Positions 48,691-61,227 are shown, numbered from the stretch's first letter. The stretch: 64,000 nucleotides of DNA from Phorcus lineatus (GCA_921293015.1 OV121084.1:22944960-23008959); one strand, 5' to 3'. Notes: generated by a model not told the origin, from the sequence alone. Translations and numbers: made by a program.

Positions 48691-50607
48691 TTTGAACATT
48701 TCCAATACCTCTATTTGTTTTCTATGAGTATAATTGATGATTCGAGGTAAGATTTATCACCAGAGCATTTCTGTGATTGTACTACGTGGATTGTTTGTCT
48801 CCATCATATATATTTTCCGTTTAATCTGATTTACATTTCCTTTAACATTTCACAACGTGTGATACTTTCATTACTCTCGTTTTGTATTAGTTTGACGTAA
48901 AATGGCTTGTTTAAATATCTTATCATCAGCAAACGTATGCTAACAGGAATAATTGTTTTACACGTGGCAATCATATTTACAGTTAGCTTGCATTCCATGA
49001 GTAAGAAATTGCCATTTTAAACCTGTTTTACGGTGTTTAACGGTGTTTTTACTCCTTACATATGTTTGCATGCTGATAGATTTTACTGATTATCTTCAAT
49101 TTGCAAATCGTCGACCTTATTCCACACCTGCTAATCCTGCAAAAAAAAGTGTGTGATAACATATAACCTTAAAGTTATTCGTTATTACGCAATACCTCCA
49201 TTTTGAATAGCTTATATTAAATTCATCCTATAAAAATTGCAAAAAGAATAAGAAAAATATAGTCGCAAGTGACAATAACAAGATTCAGCCTTATATGAGT
49301 CGGTTTGTGACCGTTAGGAGCAATGTAAGCATTATTCTAAGGTAAATACGTCCTGGCTACGTTTTCACAGCACTGAAGTCGTTCGAAAAGAGTAAAATAA
49401 GTGTAATTTACATGCCTTTTTGACAGGCTGGCAACAAAACTAAAAAATCATAGAATTTATGGTATCTAGGTGAGAGGCACTGCACGATTTAAAGGTCGAT
49501 TAGGGTGATAGATTTTACGAAAATGAGTTACGTGAATTATGTACATCGCCCTCGGCTTCTACTCGACGGCTTCCTTCTCTTTCAAAGACAATTTAGTATC
49601 TGCACAGGTGTAAAACTGTTGAGCTGCTCACCATGAACGTCTAATCAGGCTTAGACGCCTTTACACATTCACACGCGCGATATTACCGGTGTTTGGTGAC
49701 ATAGTATGACCATATATTTTACGTTTAAGGAATCTTGCTACATGATCAATTTATCACTTCTGCACCCGTCCTGTATTGACTTTAATAAGACACGACTTCC
49801 ATCGCGCCAGAGTTTGTTTTTCCTTCAACTTTGTGCAATTTAACCTTTGCCAACGCACTTAATGGACAGATAAATATGATGTAATCTTTGACCATCACTT
49901 GTGACCGTAAATGAATGTTTGTGATCGATTTAATTCTTGATTCTTACGGTCCTTAGTCACTCATACAAAATTCATGAAATTCGAGGTATATGTTTTTGAG
50001 TCATCGGCCCTCGAAGTTGGCGATTTTTTAAAATTCACTTACTTTGAAAGGTCGCTGTGGAAAAAAATAATTAATTCGCAGATTCTTAGACATATTTGTT
50101 ATAGGGCAATGTTTTAACTATGAAACGTGTAAAAATCGACTTTCTACTGCAAGTATTAGCAGAGAACTGATCCCTAAAATATGCATGGGGTAGAAAACTA
50201 GTGTGAAACCGCCGTAACCACATGACCTACGACTTCGTCACGATTTGTTTTTTTAAAGATTTTTTTTATTGCGCATCTTCTAAAAAAGTTGCAAGTCGCA
50301 TTTTGAAAAAAAAAAAATGTTAATTTTCTAAATTTTGGGTCGAAGTTGGCCTTTAATGCAATGACCGTTTTGGCCTAAAAGCTTAGTTTCGCTATTCCTC
50401 AATAAGGTCTACCATCACAGAAAGTCTGGCTGTAAAATAATCAGCTGTTGTGGCTAAAAATGCTCCGCAAAATCGTAATTAAAGCCGTTTTTGAATGCCA
50501 CTTTTGATGGGCCGCTTAGATCTATCTGGCCACAAACCAGTGAATGTATGACTGGTCACACGGCCTTTTTGTGACGTCATAAACAAAATCGATGCCTCGT
50601 GATCCAT
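48691..50607. other. No supported gene
   Basis: AT-rich sequence with no long frame. The part at 49980-50580 has several short GC-rich words and poly-A/T runs but no recognisable element ends. Confidence 0.4.
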
Positions 50608-51676
50608 ACAGAAGAAGAAGAAGAAAAGAAGAAGAAATATATTTTATTAACGTGTCACATGCTGAATATTACATTAAAGTTCCAATGAAGGTATAAAATC
50701 AAACAATATCACAATGTTTTAAAACAGCATCCGGCCGTATGGCCTACGATACACGAAGTCACAATAAATCTATAAAAGAATACAAAAGGGCATACACACA
50801 AGTACACCATCGCAGCCACACACACACACACATGCACACACCCACACATACACACGCATCAACAACAACACACGCACATACATAAATATTAAATTAAAAC
50901 ATGATATATTTCCAGTTAAATGGTGGAAATATTTCTGCGTCTAAACATAGTGAAGACGAGGGCGGCAAGGGGCTTAATAAACTGCTTATTGTTAAGTAAG
51001 TAAATCATTTTATCTAATGGAGGCATATATTGGAAAAGAGGGTGAGCATTGGATATATCCTTCCAAAGATTATATCTAAGATCTGAATAATAATCACAGT
51101 TAATTAGAAAATGCAATTCATCCTCAACAGCATTACTATTACAACGTGTACAAATCCTTTCATGAAGAGGAGTCTTTGGTCTAGCAAATCTACCAACTTC
51201 TACCTCAAGTGGCAAAGTACCACATCTAAGTTTACTTAAAATGCTTCTATGACCCCTAGGCATAATAACTTCGACATGGTGTTCAACCTGCAACAAATCT
51301 TTAAAAAGACGATAAATACGTAATTTATTCCCATTTTCCTGACCGTTATCGTTCCAGAGCCCAGAAAACCAATCTAAACTGTCAGACGTTTTAAGATGCT
51401 CTTTAGCTACAGAAAAATCATCATGAGACATATTAAAAACATCAATTACAGGTAAATTATAACTGACTAACAATTTATAAACTCCATTATACCAAGATAA
51501 TCTCCAATGACCTGACCATCTTCTAATAATACTAGGTAGTCTATAAGACTCGAGTGCATGTAATTTTCGCCATACATCTATCGTAACAATATTACAGAAA
51601 AAAACCACCAATAATTGTCGATTTTCAGAGAATGTTTTCCACTCAGTTAGATAAATCAATTGAAGATGTAACACTT
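50608..51676 (-). mobile_element. 5'-truncated LINE with (TTC)n tail
   Basis: A minus-strand copy starts in coding sequence near 51676 and ends with AATAAA (50642-50647 on the minus strand) and TTC repeats (50610-50635). The 3' UTR includes a (CA)n patch (about 50815-50870) and GGCC-ATAC-GGCC (50733-50744), a hairpin like those of the other copies though about 90 bases before the signal. Confidence 0.88.
50916..51674 (-). pseudogene. LINE C-terminal region, intact 252-codon frame
   Basis: The frame ends with the zinc-finger-like block ICTRCNSNAVEDELHFLINC followed by DYYSDLRYNLWKD, the homologue of EDELHILFDC at 9.8 kb. Upstream are SKLRCGTLPLEVEVGR and SLDWFSGLWND. The reverse-transcriptase palm is missing. 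No internal stop is present, so the insertion may be young. The first Met is only the first available in a truncated frame. Confidence 0.88.
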
Positions 51677-52314
51677 ATAAGCGTTTGGTGTAAAACGACA
51701 TCCACATCAATGGTAATTAAACAATTATTTAAGGCGGTATTTCAGTTAGCCTAGCCTAGCCTAGGTGGGGTTTTCACAGCCGATAATTACGCTGTCTTAA
51801 TGAAAGGCTAATTAAAGGTGTTATTTGGACAACTTAACAAAAATCAAGCCCAGTTCTTATTTTGTTGAAAAATCTTTAAAACGAAAATCGAGAAGTGATA
51901 AAGCCGAAGTTAGCGGTTGTTTAAGGTGTAATATGAAAGATTGCCATTGTGGCAGACGGCCAAGCGATAAACTGTTGTATCAGTATAACAAGTCTAAAAT
52001 CTGACTAACATTCTTCAAAATGTACATCATTTCCTGAATTTCTTTTAACAAATGCCAAAACAGTTAAAGCGATTTGAAAATTGCTAACTTTGATTTGAAA
52101 AAAAATAAAATAAAATAAAATGACGTTGAATTATGAATCGATAAACATTTTGCACTTAAATAGGAATATATGCACTCACTTTAGTTTTCTTTTGATGCAG
52201 TAAAATACTTATTGTTCTTACAACTGACAGTAATGAAAAAGTTAAGACGCCTGAAATCACTGAAGGATGTAAAGAATCGTAAGAGTCTCTTGTGCAAAAA
52301 AAGTGGAAAATACT
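51677..52314. other. No supported gene
   Basis: AT-rich; a small direct repeat AGCCTAGCCTAGCCTAGG lies near 51748. Nothing else is recognised. Confidence 0.4.
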
Positions 52315-52500
52315 GTTGTTGAAAACGGCTGAACTAGAAATGTGTGCAGCTTTTGTATACATCTAAATATTTCAACTGGATAAGTTAATCTTTATTTAGG
52401 CAAATCTATAATTTCACCGATGTAATACTCTACATCAGAAGCACCGTTGTTGCATTAACCATAGCAAATGCCGTTTTTTTGTCTTTTTACCAATAAATAG
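52315..52500 (+). repeat. Dispersed repeat, copy 2 (diverged)
   Basis: GAAAACGGCTGAACTAGAAA, TGTGTGCAGCTTTTG and TTAACCATAGCAAATGCCG match the copy at 42420-42690 in order, with more divergence. Confidence 0.6.
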
Positions 52501-52504
52501 AGAT

Positions 52505-52523
52505 TATTACACGACCAAGTGTG

Positions 52524-52569
<46 letters not shown>

Positions 52570-52645
52570 GAAACGAGTGTCAAATGTTGTATTACCCGAG
52601 CGAGAGCGAGTTTCGTATATATCATGTGACACACTAGGGAATGTA
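52505..52645. repeat. AT microsatellite with nested hairpins
   Basis: An (AT)n run of about 40 bp is followed by TATATACGAAACGAGTGTC, then CGAGCGAGAGCGAGTTTC and GTATATAT, which can pair as TATATACGAAAC with GTTTCGTATATA. Outside these, GTGTGTCATATAT on the left pairs with ATATATCATGTGACACAC on the right. A small fold-back element is likely. Confidence 0.65.
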
Positions 52646-54140
52646 ATAATTTCTTTATTATCCATTAGTTTTTTTAGAATTCCCCAGAAACCGGTGAATT
52701 TAGGAAATAGTGCAAAGTTAAGCCTCTAGCTTCCGTTTATTAAGAGAAACATAAGGGAGAAATAACGGAAAGAATATGAGCATTTGCTTTACTTTTATTA
52801 ATAATATATCGAAACAGTCATATCGCTGTTGAAAAATAAAAGTTAGCATAGTAGTGACGCGGCCATTTGTAAACTTGTTGATCGACGTTCAAGTACATGT
52901 AAGACCGCTGGAATGAGTTATTCAGTTGAAGATGAATGACAGAAAGTGTTAAAATTCAATCTTCATTGGATAATAACTTTGAACATGAATATGGCATCAA
53001 CGATGAAACATTAGTGTTAACATTCGAACGCATTTATTCGTCATGTGACGAGAGGTCGAGGGGACGTTGGATTCTGCGGTATTTGGTTTGTGGCGATGTA
53101 GGCGACTTTCACTCAGTCGCATTGGCACCCGACCCGATAGTGATGTTGAAGACACCCCCATAGTTATGACCCGCAAAGAGTGTGTGAACATGACTTGTCT
53201 TACTCACCGATGAGCAAAGGGCCTGTGACAGATTCTGGGAATGCAGGCGTGAAATAGCACTGCTTTTGAACAGGACAGGGATTTGTTTGCAAGGTCAAGG
53301 CTGACTTTCGGTCAAGACTACTGTTCGAATGGGATTTCGTCAACAAATTGTTGTATAGATATTGTTGTACCTCGGAAATCGTGGCAAATTTTATTCACAC
53401 TCTGAACGTTCTTGTGACCGGATATCTCTGCATGATGTGTGTTTGCGCGTTGTCACTATTGTGCATTTTTTTCGTCAAACGTTGCGTGCACTATGGTTAG
53501 TGATCGGTTTATCGGTTGACAGATTTGAGGAAGAAACCATGTTCTTCATGATGGACTCAATAAAGTATTAAAAGTTCATATATGTTGTCGTTGGTTTATT
53601 TAGTGGCAATTTAAGATTATAGAATGCGTTTATTGCTTTTATGACTCCACGACTTGTAATCACGTTTTAGCGTGATTGAAAAGGTTGAATGAAATTTACG
53701 CTACATAGTAAAAAAAATTATGAATGAAGAAAGTAGTCCCTCGTTTCGACCACATAGTCCAAGGTCATATTTCAACCAATCATCTACGCCAAAAGTGATA
53801 TGTGCACAAGTGCTCGTATCGAAAATATTAACTCGCTTACTATCAACTATATGTATGATAAAGTAGTTTATGGAGGTTTCATGCAACGATGCAATAATTC
53901 CTCCCGGTCATTGGTAATAAACATTGTAACCTGAATATGTTCATATTTTGGAAATAACTATCTATAAATTAATAGGATAGAGTAGCAGAGTGAAGGTTGT
54001 AAGTTCTATCGAAACGTATGCACCATCTCTGCATTATCTATATTTACGAAACATTGGTGTGTACTAGTGCTTTTAATGACTTATATACAATAGTTTCGGC
54101 CAAGATTCTACATATGAAGATTACATTAAAAGCCAGAGTT
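52646..54140. other. No firmly supported gene
   Basis: Frames near 52936-53163 (plus) and in the neighbouring frame to about 53215 contain polar, protein-like stretches such as DSDVEDTPIVMTRKECVN. They are broken by stops, and no family is recognised. At 53990-54095 is an inverted piece of the dispersed repeat family (ATTGGTGTGTACTAGTGC). Confidence 0.3.
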
Positions 54141-54149
54141 CATCTTTTG

Positions 54150-54372
54150 AATGTCGATATCATTATACTCAGTGATAAAACACCTATTAAATAATAATAT
54201 TATGTCGATATCATTATACTCAGTGATAAAACACCTATTAAATAATAATATTATGACGCTATCATTATACTCAGTGATAAAACACCTATTAAATAATAAT
54301 ATTATGACGCTATCATTATACTCAGTGATAAAACACATATTAAATAATAATATTATGACGCTATCATCAAGG
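54150..54372. repeat. 51-bp tandem repeat, about 4.3 copies
   Basis: ATCATTATACTCAGTGATAA followed by AACACCTATTAAATAATAAT and ATTATGACGCT repeats at 51 bp. Because 51 is a multiple of three, 17-residue periodic frames appear on both strands and are not genes. Confidence 0.95.
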
Positions 54373-54579
54373 CCATGACGTAAACGCCATTAAGGTCCGT
54401 GCATGAGTGACGGTGATAGAGATCAGTAAAAAATGCACGTGCCATTTACAATGGTCCTAATAATTTTGATACACAAAAGATAACACGTTCGAACTCTCTT
54501 TTGGAATAGAAAACTCCCACTCGCTGAAAATGTAAAATGTCAACTTCTTATTCGAATAACCGCTACATTATTGTTACAA

Positions 54580-55720
54580 TGACAGAGGCTTTCCCGTTTA
54601 TGCAGCCTTTCTTTACAACGCAAAAGCTTTCGACAGAATTTGGCATAAAGGCTCATTTTCTAAATTGTATGAACTTGATAAAGGAGGTAACGTTTGGAAA
54701 CCACTACATCATTTGTTATACCAATACTCAACCATCTGTGGCATGTCGAGGAGGGAGGTCAGAAACCTACCTAGTCAAGCAGGGTGTAGGCTACGGTTAT
54801 ATCCTCAAGGTTCTTTCGTTTTCCAAAATGACTTATTTAGATCTCTAAGACAAGCTAGCTGTGATATCCGTGTTTTCGGTAAAGACGTATTGCTTGCTGA
54901 TGATACTACACTCGTATGTACTTCCACTATTGATATTGTTTCTACACACTAAGTCTACGTCTAAGTAGCGATTAACATACAACCCATCAAAAAGTACAAT
55001 TATCGTCTTCAGCTAACAAAAATGCTATGATGTAAAGATCCGCTGTAGTCTTGGCGTTGTACTAATCCCCTTACCAGAATCAACCATATATGGAGGCGTA
55101 CTTCTTACAAGTAACCTCTCGACAAAAACTACAATTGAATAATATTGTCAGACAATATTGAAAAACAGAATATCTAAGTCACTTAGAAAATGTTGGATTA
55201 AACTACTAGTATACTGGCCTACATCCATTCACATATGTTACAATATAATTTGGCTCAGAATGATCCTTAAAACTAGTTTCTATCGCTCTGAATTACTAGC
55301 AAATATCAAAGGTCAACACGCCGACACAAAGATACTTTGCTCATCGGTTATATCGACAAAAGTAAACCTTTGTTTCTTGGGCGGTTATGTAACATCGAAT
55401 GTGACAACTTTGCAAAGCATTGTTAAACTTATTATAACAATGAAATGATTTCTTTGCACACCTAATTGATCCCATTGATGTTTGAAACGCAAGATGAACA
55501 CGGGATGCTATCATTTCTCTTTGGAGCAGAAAGTAATTTTTACAATGCTATAGATCCCATGTTTAATAAGGGAACACTTCTTTTTACGCTTTTTCACTTT
55601 ATGTGCATGAGATGAATCCACACTTGGTTTGCAAATACAATAAACGATACATGTCATAGTTGTTTGGTACGTCATAGTGTTGTATACAAATATGTAATAA
55701 TTTTTTGTCATATGTTGTGA
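54580..55720 (+). pseudogene. Decayed LINE reverse transcriptase
   Basis: One frame from about 54614 reads AKAFDRIWHKGSFSKLYELD, the palm motif A region, then GGNVWKPLHHL, and later SLRQASCDIRVFGKDV and LLADDTTLV with the catalytic DD. The motif B region is scrambled but recognisable in a second frame (RSETYLVKQGV). Downstream, frames switch repeatedly with fragments RSELLANIKGQHADTKI, FLGRLCNIECDNFAKH and YGMLSFLFGAESNFYNAIDP-like words. This appears to be a different LINE lineage from the FG-VW-Q-VGD copies elsewhere in the window and is much older. Confidence 0.75.
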
Positions 55721-57160
55721 AATGATGTAATATGGTATTTATATCGGATTCCACGAGAGAAAATAGACCTAGACCAGACCTAGTTCAACTGTTTATGTAT
55801 CCGTGGTCTTACACACAGACTCTTGTTCATGATATATTTATCGCCGGAACACAACCTCTTAAAAAGCAGTTCTAGAGTCGGAATGAACATTTCTCTGAGG
55901 CCCGTTTTATATTTTTCAGAGATTGGGTGTTTATGGGTCAGGACTTCATTATATAGCATGTGCACATATGGAGAAAATAGTAAAATGTTTTTAAAAGGCC
56001 CTCAAATAAAATCTGCTCCCATCCTTTTAGTGAGGCAATTTTAGTTTGCAATGCATCAGATATTTACATGAAGTCATTTTTTAAACGTTACCTGTAATTA
56101 TTAATGTCTTTCACCATACAAATAGGAAGAGAACGAAATGATGTCCATGTGTTTACGTTTTCAAACTATTACCATCTCTCGTTGGATGAAAACATAGACA
56201 GACACACGTCAAATCCTTATCCGGCAAAGCATAACAAGTTAATTGCAAAGTAAAGTATTAGTTGGAACATGGTAACATGTGCGAAGTACTTACAGGTTCT
56301 CAACCCCCTCATTAATTAGGTGTATTGAAATATGGCGATGAACGAAGCCCCGTCTTCGCACTCGTCTTTTTACTAAACGGCATTCCTTACCGCTCATAAA
56401 CAATCAGAAATATCTCACACAAAACAATTTTTGAATAAATCTAGAAAGCTCTTCGATGCGCATAGATGACAATTACGCATTTATTTAAATCTTTAAAAGG
56501 ATAACATATAGAATTACAACAATTGTGTAGCCACAACCACTTAACAAACATCAAACCCCTGTTGCACCATGCCAATATTAACAATTTACATGCTTCACCG
56601 CTAACTCATGCCGGTGATGAAACAAAGCGCCGGAAGCATCCGCAGGTAATGTATCCGAGTTTGATCAAAGCTTGTGCTCGGCCCGTTAGGACTTTCTGCC
56701 CCTCGTCTGTGTTATGTGTATGGTGTGTGTGATGTGCCCCCGGCGAGCCCGCTGTAAGTGACTCTCCTTCAAAGCGTCTCGGGTCTCTCTCGTATGCAGC
56801 GCCACGTCTTTCTCTCGATTTGCCCCCTCTTGCCAATAAGGCATTACTTCATCAGTCAGTTCACTAATGCAGAAGTTCAGTAGTCGGGTGATAGCATACA
56901 TCCATGTTGGTAAAACGATATTCACAATTGAAACATGTGTAAACAATAGAGTAGTATCATTGTTTGTAATGCTTGTAATGTTAACATGCTTATAGAGCAC
57001 ATAACCCTGAACGGGTACGTTTCATGATAAAGTCTCTGATAATTAAGAATAAACTCAAATACTTTACCTTGTGCAAATCAACATCAGTCAAATAAAAGTG
57101 TAGAGGGCTGAAGTCGGCTTGGAGATAAAAATCTTAGGCTCGCTGTGCACATAGAGGATT
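55721..57160. other. No supported gene; GC-richer patch at 56560-56860
   Basis: The patch contains CGCCGGAAGCATCCGCAGG and CCCCCGGCGAGCCCGCTG. Frames of 69-104 codons on both strands have no recognisable motif. A regulatory block is possible. Confidence 0.3.
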
Positions 57161-57164
57161 AAAC

Positions 57165-57420
57165 ATGGATTGTTGAAAACTTATAATGTGGGCAGCTTTA
57201 GAATCTACCTGAGAACATAGGATGTTATGTTGTTTATTAAGGCAATTCTGAAACTTGACCAATTCATTAACACAGTATTAGCATTGTTGTTGATTAACCA
57301 TAGCGGTTTGCTGTTTTTGCTGCAACGAAAGTTTGAATATTCATTGATATCGATATCGTACTTCATGCGGATTTAATGTAACGTTTATTAAATACTTCCA
57401 GTCTTTTAGAATTGACTTTA
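57165..57420 (+). repeat. Dispersed repeat, copy 3
   Basis: GTTGAAAACTTATAATGTGG, GCAGCTTTAGAATCTACCTG, CACAGTATTAGCATTGTTG and TTAACCATAGCGGTTTGCTG match the copy at 42420-42690 in order. Confidence 0.7.
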
Positions 57421-58840
57421 TAACCCTAATAGGTACATTTAAGCCACTTACCTTGATTTCTGAGCGCGTATCGTAATATCGAGAGTTTGCAGTATCTGTG
57501 CATTAGTTGTAAATCACGAAATATTGGCGCTATTGCCTTTAAATACTAGTAGAAGAAAGGGATAATATGAAAAGGATTTTAGGTAAAAGACTAACGTCAT
57601 AAACTCATACCTTTCCCAGTTAAAACTAAACATTTTAATTTTACAACATCAACAGAGGTAAACATAATATTAAGTGGAAACTACTGATAAAAATCTTAAA
57701 CTTTAAAAACGAAGGTCCGAATAAATGTCTCTTTCTAAAAAGAAGTGTATGTCAGATTCCACTCATACGTCGCAAAGGAAGAGAAGAGGGGCAATCGTCG
57801 TGGTGATCCACAGTGAATGTAGTCTTGAGAGATATCTCGCTGATTCCTCCACATGATTATGTGTACATATATCTCAGAAACAAGATCTTTCTTGAAAAGT
57901 CAGTATTTCCTAGAGTCCTTCCATTTGGTTTGTAACATCACTCCATACTTCTTTGAACCATGAGAACTCATTGATGTTATAGAGGTCGGCTATCATACGA
58001 GACAATATATGATCTATTTATAAACAATAATGTTAAATGTAAAGAGTTCTGGATATCTTCACGACCGAGTTACACAATTATATTTTTCTTCTTTTGCGAT
58101 ATTCTAAAATCCCTTTGGGCAATCTGTTTTCACTTATTCCTGTAATATTGATAACACTTCTGAAAAGTTCGATTCTCTGCTTAGTCCGAAGGCTTGAAAT
58201 GATGAATTTTACCAAGGTATACTAAAATATTAATTACGTGAAAGAAAAAGAAAAGATATCGCACTGACAGATTCGGCAATTGAGGCGAATTTGTATAAAT
58301 AAAATATATTCCTATTTCTAACTTATCCTATTTTTTTTCCTTTTCGAAATCAATGTGCACGTTTTTAGGATTATATTGCATTTCAAGGTCATTATTTTGA
58401 GAAAAATGCAGGCATCGTCTCTCAATGCGATGTATCGTGCATGTAGTCAAATTCAGGACTGATTCAAAAGTATGGCGAGTGTTTTATTTTCTTAAGTTTG
58501 TCAATATAAAGATTTAAATTAAGTGTGTATTGTCCCTTGGCAAGAAATTAAATCATTTTTCTAAAAATATATATATATATTCAAGAATAGTGCCAAGAAC
58601 TCCTAAATCTTGTCGCGTAACACCTCTATTTACTATTTCTGTATGCACCTTGTGTATGGATATAGAGCGTTATAAGCACCAGTTATCATTACTATTAAGT
58701 ATTTATGCACCCATAGTTTATTTCTGTCAAAGAGGCCATAGGCCCGTAAGAAAAAATATTTCAGTTTCAAAGATAGATATTTTACAAAATCAGCAAATAA
58801 ACACTTTGTCCCAAAGATTATAATTAATTACATAAGTGTA
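57421..58840. other. No supported gene
   Basis: AT-rich sequence. A 97-codon plus frame at 58530-58823 has no recognised motif and includes a short AT run. Confidence 0.4.
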
Positions 58841-58847
58841 TTAACAA

Positions 58848-58849
58848 CA

Positions 58850-58897
<48 letters not shown>

Positions 58898-58945
58898 GAT
58901 GATGATGATGATGATGATAAGAATGATTTTATTACTACTACTATT
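58848..58945. repeat. (CTA)n and (TGA)n microsatellites
   Basis: About sixteen CTA/ACT units are followed directly by seven TGA units. On the minus strand this is the tail of the LINE remnant to the right: AATAAAATCATTC, then TCA units, then AGT units. Confidence 0.9.
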
Positions 58946-59470
58946 ACTACTATAATTCATTTATTAAGTGTACCATAAAGCTTAAATGCAAAATACATTT
59001 ATTTACTAAGATCTAATAAATAGTTGATTGAAAATTGGAGTTCATCGAGTTTCTAAAAGCTTCCTGTGATTAATTAACAATATAAACATTTTGAAATATC
59101 TTTTACGTAAATCATTAAATGCAGAGCATACCAATAAAAAGTGAAATTCATTTTTAACTTAACGTAATCTATAATATGAGCAATTAGTACATAATCTATA
59201 TTCAATATCAACACCACTTCTGCATCTTTAAATCATGATTTCCACATCGAAAACAAATTAAAGCTTCACGGTATGCTCGCTCTTGAATATTGAGAGGATA
59301 GGATTCAACATTTGATGATGATTTGAAGATGTTGTATGAGCTATGACGTAAATTACCTTCAATTTCTGAACGCCAATTTTGCATGTCAATGTCCTCAATA
59401 CGTTGTTTGACTTCATCTAGAGAAACTCTACGGTTTTCAAAATCCTGAGTAATCCATACGATTCCAAATT
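58900..59470 (-). pseudogene. Decayed LINE C-terminal region with triplet tail
   Basis: The minus strand reads WITQDFENRRVSLDEVKQRI and then DMQNWRSEIEGNLRHSSYN, the counterpart of FGFVWLSQDVGDG in the 8.7-kb copy. After frame changes it continues with ALICFRCGNHDL, LCTNCS and NEFHFLLVCSAFNDLRKRYF, the terminal Cys/His block. The 3' part has AATAAA twice and ends in the TCA/AGT microsatellite. At least three frame changes mark it as old. Confidence 0.75.
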
Positions 59471-60110
59471 TGAGTTTTCATAAAATATTCTTTAGAAAAG
59501 ATACCCAAGAAGAACGTTATGAAAGATCAATAGTATATTACATGTGATGAGTCTGTTCGGGCAATCGTTTGCTGTCCATGATGATTAATTTGATACTTTC
59601 AATATCTCAATCAAATACTTTGGAAAATTAGTAATTAAAAAACCCGTGAAAACGCACTCCTGACTTTGATAAGTACTTGCATATCATTCCATGAAGTGTA
59701 AAATTATATTTTGACAGAAGAGAAGAGGAAAAGGAAAACAATCATGCGATATCAAGAAGAACATCTTTGTTTAACTAATGTAGATTTAAACAAATGTGTA
59801 TAAATTTATTATGTTCTTATAAATGTGAGAAATCAGATCTGTCATTCTCATGCAATGCAAAAGTAAATCACATATGATATTCGTATTGTTGAAATTGCGT
59901 AAATTTGTCACCATGACAATTCTTCCTAAGTTACAAGTATTACATGATGGTTATGGACTACACATGCATGTACATGTACATACATATATCAGCGTTCCTC
60001 GGTCCAAAATCTAAATATTTAGATACAGTTTAAGATTTATAAAAGTATATAAATGATATGATAAAGATAATTAATCCAAGGATCAATAATTGTTAGAGAA
60101 GTTTAAAATA
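59471..60110. other. No supported gene
   Basis: AT-rich sequence without recognisable element ends or frames. Confidence 0.4.
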
Positions 60111-60114
60111 TCGC

Positions 60115-60850
60115 CTATCTCACAAAGCACTAATAGTTTGTATAAATATACCACTGTTTGATTATTGTTGTCGGTATGTTGGTATGGGATTACTGTACGA
60201 TTGAACAATTTACTTGAAATTTTGCATTTAAATGTATCAAGAACTCTCTACGGTGCAGTTCGAGGCACAAACCATGATATATTATACAGGGAAACTAATT
60301 ACAGTACATTAAAAATCGCAGATATCGCTTCAAACTCATAAGATTTTACAAAATGAGTATCTGAACTATGTTACTATAATCTAAGGAACACTACATCCAT
60401 TCAATCAATCATTTGTAGAACGAAGAGATATTCATTAAAAACATTATCTAGCGTTATCGATTCATGGAACTTCTTAACCTTTGAAGTTACAACGTCACAT
60501 CTTAACCCCGGTTTGAATAAAGATTTTAAGCCCAGCTGTATCTCCAAGTTAATATTCAAATCAATGGACTCCATTTTGTCAAAGTATCCATTGTTACCAC
60601 CAGCGACCAACTGCAGATACATACAGGAGACAAATATCTGAAACATCTTGGTGTTCGTGTGGCCACTGTAACGAAGACGTTGTTCCTCATCTGTTTATTT
60701 GTCAAAAATATCATTAGTTGGTAACAAATATGTATTTTCATTCACAAGGATATACTTATAGGACAGTTTTGTACTGCTATTAATCCAACAGTGTTTTTTC
60801 TTATCATATTGTATTTTTGTGTCCAGCTTTATGATGTATTTTAGTAGCGG
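60115..60850 (+). pseudogene. Heavily decayed LINE C-terminal region
   Basis: Across shifting plus-strand frames one reads NIPLFDYCC (thumb region), LNNLLEILHLNVSRTLYGA, CYYNLRNTTSIQSIICRTKR, SSVIDSWNFLTFEV, and finally the clear SWCSCGHCNEDVVPHLFICQ (about 60636-60700). C-x-CG-H-C-ED-V--H-F-C is the terminal zinc-binding type block of LINEs. No frame stays open for more than about 60 codons. Confidence 0.6.
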
Positions 60851-61193
60851 TGTTCAAGTAAGCATTATGGCTTGAACGTCATCCGTATTTCGTTTTGAGT
60901 AATGAAGTATGTTTGAATCCCTTCTTCAGGAATTTCATTCCCCAGTTCTATTGTGGATGGAAAATTGGATTTATACGAAATTTAATATTGATGATGAAAT
61001 TTAACATCGTTAGAAATACAAAGATTATAGTTACTTTTTGATTCAGCGTTCCTCGGTACAAGATCGTGTCCTATCATTATGTGTTTAGTAAAACAGACAA
61101 AATTTGAGCTTACGCCTGTATTCTACTCGATTTTCTTAAAAAATATTCATGGTTTATCTATACAAAGTAACAAAAGTGTCGCAATCCCCCCCT

Positions 61194-61227
<34 letters not shown>

